Assembly: GCA_964035015.1 (NCBI GenBank)
Contig: OZ036005.1
Location: 3,776,547-3,840,546, forward strand
Length of the DNA: 64,000 nucleotides
From: Corallium rubrum
Lineage: Eukaryota; Cnidaria; Anthozoa; Scleralcyonacea; Coralliidae
Reading direction: 5' to 3'
The stretch's first letter is position 1. The number at the start of each line of letters is the position of its first letter. This document shows, piece by piece, positions 39,891-64,000 of the stretch. Under the pieces are notes generated by a model that saw nothing but the letters and a program-made list of their open reading frames with translations, had not been told where the DNA came from and made no database searches. The position numbers were made by a program, and so were the translations under genes.

Positions 39891-40109
39891 AGAAGTATTT
39901 TACGTGGTGTTTCCACAAAACTTATTTATATTACTTTATCGCCATGAAAACTTTCAAAGGATATTATATTTTTAGAATTTTTTTATGAATTATTAATTTC
40001 GATAATTTAGAGTATGAATTGTCATAAAAATAATAACTAACTCCAATTTGTATACTATAGCTTCTAGGCGATGGTCCCTAAGAACGAAAGCTCACTTATT
40101 TTACTCTTT

Positions 40110-58505
<18,396 letters not shown>

Positions 58506-58562
58506 GTTTCTGTTGGACTTCCGAACTTTCTCTTTTTGCCATTCTCTTTCAATTCGTTTCTT

Positions 58563-58578
58563 CTTATATAGGGCCAAT
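58563..58578 (-). promoter_or_regulatory. Core promoter of tyrosinase-like copy B
   Basis: Identical to copy A: the minus strand reads ATTGGCCCTATATAAG, ~58 nt before the ATG. Confidence 0.55.
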
Positions 58579-58920
58579 ACCAAACAAAGGCTGCTGTGTT
58601 GTCTTTATACCTTTATCTCGAAATATTTGGAAATCAAAGTACTTTCTTTTTTAACTTAGTGACCTTGAATATCTATCATTCTGACTTTGTCAACCTGTAC
58701 ATGTGACTATATACCGCTGATAAGATAAAGACCTTTTTCAAAAGAGCAGTCGAGAGAACAATCCGCATAATTCGCAGTCAATTATTCCCCATGCACGAAC
58801 AACGATTCAAGTACTTCCCAACTGTCTGGCGATCAATGGCGATCTTCTCGACTATACAGTCATAGTGCCGAATATTTGGCGATATAGCTGTCGACTATAA
58901 CGTAAATGCAGTCGAAGACA

Positions 58921-58971
58921 AGCGCTAGCAAGCAAGCAAGCAAGCAAGCAAGTAAGCAAGCAAGCAGGCAC

Positions 58972-59056
<85 letters not shown>

Positions 59057-59085
59057 TAAACAAGCAAGCAAGAAACAGGTTGACA
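58921..59085. repeat. (AAGC)n tetranucleotide tract, copy B
   Basis: Shorter and with different interruptions from copy A (for example GGCACGCAAGC). Confidence 0.9.
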
Positions 59086-59211
59086 TTACGGCTACTATAC
59101 TAACGTGCGGGGTTAACGGTAGTCACAACAAGTAGAGTGCTGCGTAGGCAGTGTTTATATATAGGGATAGATCAAACTAAAAAGGATTAGTTTTGATAAT
59201 GAAATCACGGC

Positions 59212-60454
59212 TGACGTTTTGAGCGGAGCTCTTCATCAGAACTCTTCATCAGAGCAAAATGTGAATGATATAGGCTTTATGCTATCATTTGACGTTGTCT
59301 CTTTATTTACCTTATACTACTACCAACAACTAAGACAATTACAGTGGAAAGCGAGATCCAGCCTAGGCAAGGAAGATATGCCTCTCCACCGAATTCCACT
59401 TCCAAGACTCCTCCCACAAACAAGTATCTGGCACACCTATGCATGGGATCACTCTCTCCAGTTTCCTGACAGAAGCTGTAATACAAGACGTGGAACAAAA
59501 AACCGTCACCACCAACAACGACGTTATAGTTTATGGGAGAGATACGTCGACGACGTATTCTCAGTAATAAAGACAAACAAAATTAATAACGTACTACAAA
59601 CTATCAACAACACCACTGACCACATTACGTTTACGAAAGAAGAAGAACATGACAACAAACTTGCTTTCCTAGATGTCCTTCTAACCAAAACCAACGACGG
59701 TACTCTCGACACACAAGTATACAGAAAGAAAACACATACGGACCAAATACTAAACTACAACAGCAACCACCCCATCCAACACAAGATGGAATCTGAGCTT
59801 AACACAAGATCAGCTGCATCAAAACAATATTCAACCGAATTGAAACACTGCAAACACTCAACAATCTAGCTAAACAAGACGAACAAAGCTACCTCTAGAC
59901 ACAACACCTTTCTTAAGAACAACTACCCCAAAAACTTTATCAACAAAGTCACAACTCTAAAGAAAAACAACACTGCAACACAACCGAACCAGATTAAACA
60001 AGAAAAGATATGGACAGCCTTCCCATATATTCACACCGTATCTGAGATAACAGCCAGATTACTACGACAACATAATATAGAGGTAGCCCACAAACAAATC
60101 CACAATTTTGCAACCAACTTCACTAAACACAAAGATAGGATTACCAACACAGACCGACGCAACGCCATGTACATGTTTCCATGCCATGACTGTCCACAAC
60201 AATACATAGGAGAGACATCAAAGAAAGTAGAAACACGACTGACAGAACACAAAAACGCTATTAGACGACACGACCCTAGATCTCTTCCGGTAAACCACGC
60301 AGACGACTATGGACACACTTTTGACTGGTCACAAACAAAGATACTAGGCCAAGCCACTACAAGATTTTCTCGCGAATTCAAAGAAGCCTGGCATAGCATC
60401 GACAGATCCACATTCAATCGACACACAGAAATACACAGTCTACCGTCAATTTAA
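59212..60454 (+). pseudogene. Penelope-like retroelement fragment (RT core and GIY-YIG), copy B
   Basis: Same fragment as 36483-38031 but without the MITE. FMLSFDVVSLFTLYYYQQL runs on directly, then RYVDDVFSVI, LAFLDVLLTK and HPIQHKMESEL in one 216-codon frame. After a stop and shift, FPCHDCPQQYIGETSKKVET and TEHKNAIRRHD of the GIY-YIG part follow. The 5' end again carries a degenerate minus-strand hammerhead. The N-terminal third of the RT is missing. Confidence 0.8.
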
Positions 60455-61243
60455 ACATGATTGTTTGAGTTGATGGAATAAAGCGTGCAGATTATAATCC
60501 ATCAAACAATATCCGCAACAAAAGCACATAAGAAGAACCCAATGACACTGGAGCTTAGCCTAGTCTCTAGCCTTTCGCTTCCGCCATGAACTTGGCCGCG
60601 TAGTCGTTTTGGGTTCTTGGGAAGACTGGGGAGAGGCAGGAAATGAGAAGGCCTAGCAACATTTGCAAAAAGGTCCTGCCCAGAATCGTTCTGGCCCATC
60701 GAGTGTTCCTGGGATCTAGCGTATCGACTGTATATTATATAAAAAGCATAAGGATGTCTGCGAAGATTTTACCAAAGATCTTGGCGATCGAAAGAAGGAA
60801 ATTATGGAATATATTCCAATTGGAGCTCGAAATGAAAATTTAACTGTTTAACTTTCAACTTTGGGCGGTTGCAGAAGGAAAGCTAGTGATAAGAAGCTAG
60901 ACCAGTGAACCTTCGTCGATCAGAGGCTTGTATTATTTTATGCAGATCGATGGAAATAGTAAGTGTCGGGAAACACTTAGGACGTCATAACATCACAGTT
61001 CTTCCTCAATAAACAACTGAGCTGTAAAGTGAAAGTGTTTACGAATGTTCACTTCCGAAACGTGTCAACCGAGGAAGGCCTAGAAACTAGGCTAACCGGA
61101 GCTATAATTCCCCTGAAGTACGATACGGACAAAACAACCAATCACTACACCACGACAACAAACAATCAACCAATGAGACGCTTACGACGATTACAATCAC
61201 GAAGACACATGGATGATCAACACAATAAAACACTAGACTTATC
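60455..61243. other. Right edge of copy B and unique flank
   Basis: Duplication similarity ends near 60633. The following 600 bp contain no recognisable gene. The frame at 61029-61262 has no domain and runs into a ribozyme motif. Confidence 0.45.
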
Positions 61244-61308
61244 ATCTTTCTCTCACTTCTGATGAAGACTCGAAGCACCGAGTCGAAAGCTCAAGCCTCA
61301 AGAAAAAG
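61244..61308 (+). ncRNA. Well-formed hammerhead ribozyme motif
   Basis: The core CTGATGA (61259-61265) is followed by a 6-bp stem II (GACTCG/CGAGTC) with loop AAGCAC, then GAAA (61285-61288) and GCTC. The cleavage site would follow C61292. CTT/AAG pair at the base of stem I, with further CTTTCT/AGAAAAAG complementarity after an internal loop. All invariant hammerhead bases are present. It probably belongs to a Penelope-like terminal repeat. Confidence 0.7.
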
Positions 61309-61462
61309 TACATTGAATCCGGAGAACTCTAAACAACGAACCGCACACGCACACACACATTTGAGAAGAATGAAAGGAGGAAACTTATGACGTCATAGAC
61401 TCAACAAAAGCAAAAGATCATCGTTGTTGTCAACAAAATAGTCATTGCTGTTATTGAGTATA

Positions 61463-61992
61463 AAGCCCTGTTTACAAGGCCAAAATTTAAGCGGGATCTG
61501 AGCCACATCTTAAGCGGGCTTAAAATGTCCGTGTAAACAGATCGGCGTAAATTAATCGCGATTAGTTTGCACTACCTCAACGAGGTGGATTAAACTGAGC
61601 ACGATCAGTTAATCGCGCTTAACTTGGCCGTGTAAACGCAACGGGATTGAAAAACGCTTGCTATTAATACGGTGTAATTAATACAATAAAATGCATTTTT
61701 TTGCCCTGCTGTATAGAAGCTTCCATCTCGTTATTCTTTGTTCCTTTGTTTCTTTCTTTCTTTTAGCTATTACTCTTTCTCGTGTACCGATGTCTCCCGT
61801 TGCTCTTTGACGCACGCTACCCATACGAAGCTTTCAAAACCAAAAATATAGCTCGTCCGCTATGTTGAATAATGGTGTACGTGTTTTAGTAAGGAATTAT
61901 TAAATGACCGTGTAAACGCACCAAGGTGGCGCATTTTAAGCACGCTTAATTAAGTTAAGCGAGCTTAAATTTTGGCCGAGTACACAGGGCTT
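61463..61992. mobile_element. 530-bp MITE (AAGCCCTGTTTACAAGGCC family)
   Basis: The ends AAGCCCTGTTTACAAGGCCA and its approximate inverse (TGGCCGAGTACACAGGGCTT) are supported by internal inverted motifs (AAATTTAAGCGG / GCGAGCTTAAATTT, GTGTAAACGC). Non-coding. Confidence 0.65.
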
Positions 61993-61994
61993 AA

Positions 61995-62190
61995 GGGTCT
62001 TCGCTCGAAACGTTAGACTCCTACGTTCTCTGTTTCGGCAGTATATCTAACCTTACTATATTTCGATTGTTGTTTCTACACTGCCTACGCAGCACGCTAC
62101 TTTTATTACACTAATCGAAATATAGTAAGGTTAGATATACTGCCGAAACAGAGAACGTAGGAGTCTAACGTTTCGAGCGAAGGCCCTTCG
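61995..62190. mobile_element. Palindrome with hammerhead-like half-motifs
   Basis: The arms TTCGCTCGAAACGTTAGACT ... AGTCTAACGTTTCGAGCGAA are perfect inverted copies through CGTTCTCTGTTTCGGCAG and GATATACTGCCGAAAC. The right-hand minus strand reads GTGACGAAGGGCCTTCGCTC then GAAACGTTAGA, a hammerhead layout with the first core C replaced by G. Confidence 0.6.
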
Positions 62191-62399
62191 TCACAGAGAA
62201 ACTCAAAAACATGCCTCGTGGTTCGCAAAGTGTGATGGGAATATTACGCAATAATTGCACATTCGTAACAAGAAACAGAAAACGGAGCCGAAAGCTAGAC
62301 TCGGCCACAGGTAGCCCGATTAATAACAAACAAATTAAGAATCGAATAAATGTTATTCCAACTATTTTACTCAGAAAAAAATGTTTTACTGAGTTCCCC

Positions 62400-63115
62400 T
62401 TTCTGAGTTCCCAAGCGAAACTCGAACCCACAACCTTCTGATCGCCCGTGAGACGCTCTAACCATTGAGCTACTGGGACTCAGATGATCTGAACGTAGGT
62501 TGAATATGTGTACAACCCACAACCTTCTGATCGCCCGTGAGACGCTCTAACCATTGAGCTACTGAGACTCAGATGATTTGAACGTAGGTTGAATATGTGT
62601 ACAACCCACAACCTTCTGATCGCCCGTGAGACGCTCTAACCATTGAGCTACTGAGACTCAGATGATTTGAACGTAGGTTGAATATGTGTACAACCCACAA
62701 CCTTCTGATCACCAGTGAGACGCTCTAACCATTGAGCTACTGGGACTCAGATGATTTGAACGTAGGTTGAATATGTGCACAACCCACAACCTTCTGATCG
62801 CCCGTGAGACGCTCTAGCCATTGAGCTACTGGGACTCAGACGATTTAAACGTAGGTTGAATATGTGTACAACCCACAACCTCCTGATCGCCCGTGAGAGG
62901 CTCTAACCATTGAGCTACTGGGACTCAGATAATTTGAACGTAGGTTGAATATGTGTACAACCCACAACCTCCTGATCGCCCGTGAGAGGCTCTAACCATT
63001 GAGCTACTGGGACTCAGATAATTTGAACGTAGGTTGAATATGTGTACAACCCACAACCTTCTGATCACCAGTGAGACGCTCTAACCATTGAGCTACTGGG
63101 ACTCAGATGATTTGA
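62400..63115 (-). repeat. ~89-bp tandem array derived from a tRNA-like sequence (about eight units)
   Basis: Each unit on the minus strand contains GAGTCCCAGTAGCTCAATGG, TTAGAGCGTCTCACGGGCGA and TCAGAAGGTTGTGGGTTG, then a spacer ACACATATTCAACCTACGTT. This is a tRNA from acceptor to T-arm with the T-loop end replaced by spacer. The leftmost unit alone keeps the full B-box (GGTTGTGGGTTCGAG). Anticodon-loop variants CGGGCGA and CTGGTGA occur. Most units cannot be functional tRNAs. Confidence 0.7.
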
Positions 63116-63261
63116 ATAGGTAATTGAGTTCGTTGTATGACATCATTATATACTGCTATGTGCAAGTATGATGATATATGTTAATGTCGTAATGCATGTT
63201 GTTAAGAGAAGAAATGAATATGCTCAGCCTCGAGCTATTTTACTCAGAAAATTTTCTGAAT

Positions 63262-63335
63262 TCCCAAGCGGGACTTGAACCCACAACCTTCTGATCGCCA
63301 GTGAGATGCTCTAACCATTGAGCTACAACGAATTA
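63262..63335 (-). tRNA. Complete tRNA-like sequence, probable SINE head
   Basis: The minus strand reads GTAGCTCAATGGTTAGAGCA, CTCACTGGCGATCAGAAGG and GGTTGTGGGTTCAAGTCCCG. D-arm, anticodon arm and T-arm are all recognisable, anticodon loop CTGGCGA. The acceptor 5' strand is poor (TTCGTT...), so it is more likely a SINE or pseudogene than a working tRNA. Confidence 0.4.
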
Positions 63336-63574
63336 AGCATTGTAATATTCAGGGCTTACTTTAGGCTTGCAAAGTGAGTGACAACTGCGGCGTGATAACT
63401 CGGATAGGAGCGTTTATATGAAAGCGGGATAGCTCTGGTCCTAAGATTATCGTTATTCCTCGACCAAAGTGAAAAAGTGGTAAACTGCAGAGAATAGTTT
63501 TGATAACGAAATACTGATGTTTCGAAATTACATGTCGAAAGTATCTGCATGCACAGACTGAATTCATTCACTCC

Positions 63575-63722
63575 ATTCGTTCGTTCGTTCGTTCGTTCGT
63601 TCGTTCGTTCGTTCGTTCGTTCGTTCGTTCGTTCGTTCGTTCGTTCGTTCGTTCGTTCGTTCGTTCGTTCGTTCGTTCGTTCGTTCGTTCGTTCGTTCGT
63701 TCGTTCGTTCGTTCGTTCGTTC
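63575..63722. repeat. (TTCG)n tetranucleotide tract
   Basis: ~37 uninterrupted TTCG units. The Val-Arg-Ser-Phe and Asn-Glu-Arg-Thr frames it produces are artefacts. Confidence 0.95.
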
Positions 63723-64000
63723 ATATTTCTTAGAGACTGCATGCCTTCGCCATCGGGCTATCAGGGGATATGTTTCTAGGGAAACGAGCCATCTTTTACA
63801 CGAAGCATCTTGCTGTGAGATTTTTATAAAATTCTCATCCAGTTCTCAACCAAAATTTAATAGCTTTGTCCTTGGTTTGTGGCCAACCTTTCCACAAAAT
63901 TACATAAAAATCGGTTCAATAAGTTTTGAGATATCTAGTGACAAACAAACAGACCAACAACAGAGATAAAAACCTAACTTCCGGATGGAGATAATAAGTA
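63723..64000. other. Right edge, no gene recognised
   Basis: Non-repetitive sequence with no recognisable coding signal. CAAAATTACATAAAAATCGG resembles interspersed repeats but I cannot place it. Confidence 0.35.

Noticed and set aside
62400..63115. CRISPR array (regular ~89-bp direct repeats)
   Set aside because: Animal genome context. The unit is a tRNA-like sequence with a constant spacer, not unique spacers, and there are no cas genes.
62400..63335. Cluster of functional tRNA genes
   Set aside because: Most units lack a complete T-arm and acceptor 3' strand. Only the first and the separate 63262 copy retain a B-box, and their acceptor stems are imperfect.

Overview
The window looks like an AT-rich, intron-containing, transposon-dense genome of a non-vertebrate animal. 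A cnidarian (coral, anemone or hydroid) is my best guess. The support is a secreted tyrosinase-like gene of a kind I associate with cnidarians, Penelope-like elements with hammerhead ribozyme motifs, and many palindromic MITEs. No bacterial gene organisation is present. Species identity cannot be settled from the sequence alone.

Layout. Positions 1-8,540 are mostly non-coding, with MITEs, palindromes and tRNA-like sequences. A signal-peptide first exon on the minus strand (1244-1169, with a TATA box) belongs to a gene that runs off the left edge. Positions 8,541-15,983 hold a remarkable mobile element flanked by TA. It contains two nearly identical 3.6-kb head-to-tail units. Each unit has a Tc1/mariner DD34E transposase on the plus strand and a convergent HUH-endonuclease/SF3-helicase Rep-like gene on the minus strand. 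Both units are bounded by, and share, a ~250-bp palindromic unit that occurs three times. An iteron-like stem-loop lies between the two genes.

Positions ~16.1-38.5 kb and ~39.0-60.6 kb are two copies of a ~22-kb tandem duplication. Each copy (A and B) carries a complete six-exon tyrosinase-like gene on the minus strand, with promoter, signal peptide exon, Thr/Pro-rich mucin-like segment, CuA-like and CuB-like regions. Upstream of each promoter lies a Penelope-like reverse transcriptase/GIY-YIG fragment. All splice junctions are in phase in both genes. They differ mainly in repeat number: about 546 aa in A versus about 1,702 aa in B, because a six-residue repeat expanded from under ten to roughly 180-190 units. 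Three expected copper-binding histidines appear to be replaced in both genes.

Comparing the duplicates exposes clean insertions. The largest is a 4,987-bp element (18449-23435) in the last intron of copy A. It has terminal inverted repeats, a 4-bp target duplication and an intact empty site in copy B. It carries a viral-type packaging ATPase with a C2H2 finger, a zinc-ribbon protein, a broken small adintovirus/adenovirus-like peptide gene and a 600-bp polypurine tract. Other copy-specific insertions include LINE fragments, MITEs and a long-TIR element.

The right end (60.6-64 kb) holds a well-formed hammerhead ribozyme motif, further MITEs and palindromes, an ~89-bp tandem array derived from a tRNA-like sequence, and a (TTCG)n microsatellite. 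Host function in the window is essentially the tyrosinase-like pair plus the partial gene at the left edge. Most of the rest is mobile or repetitive DNA.
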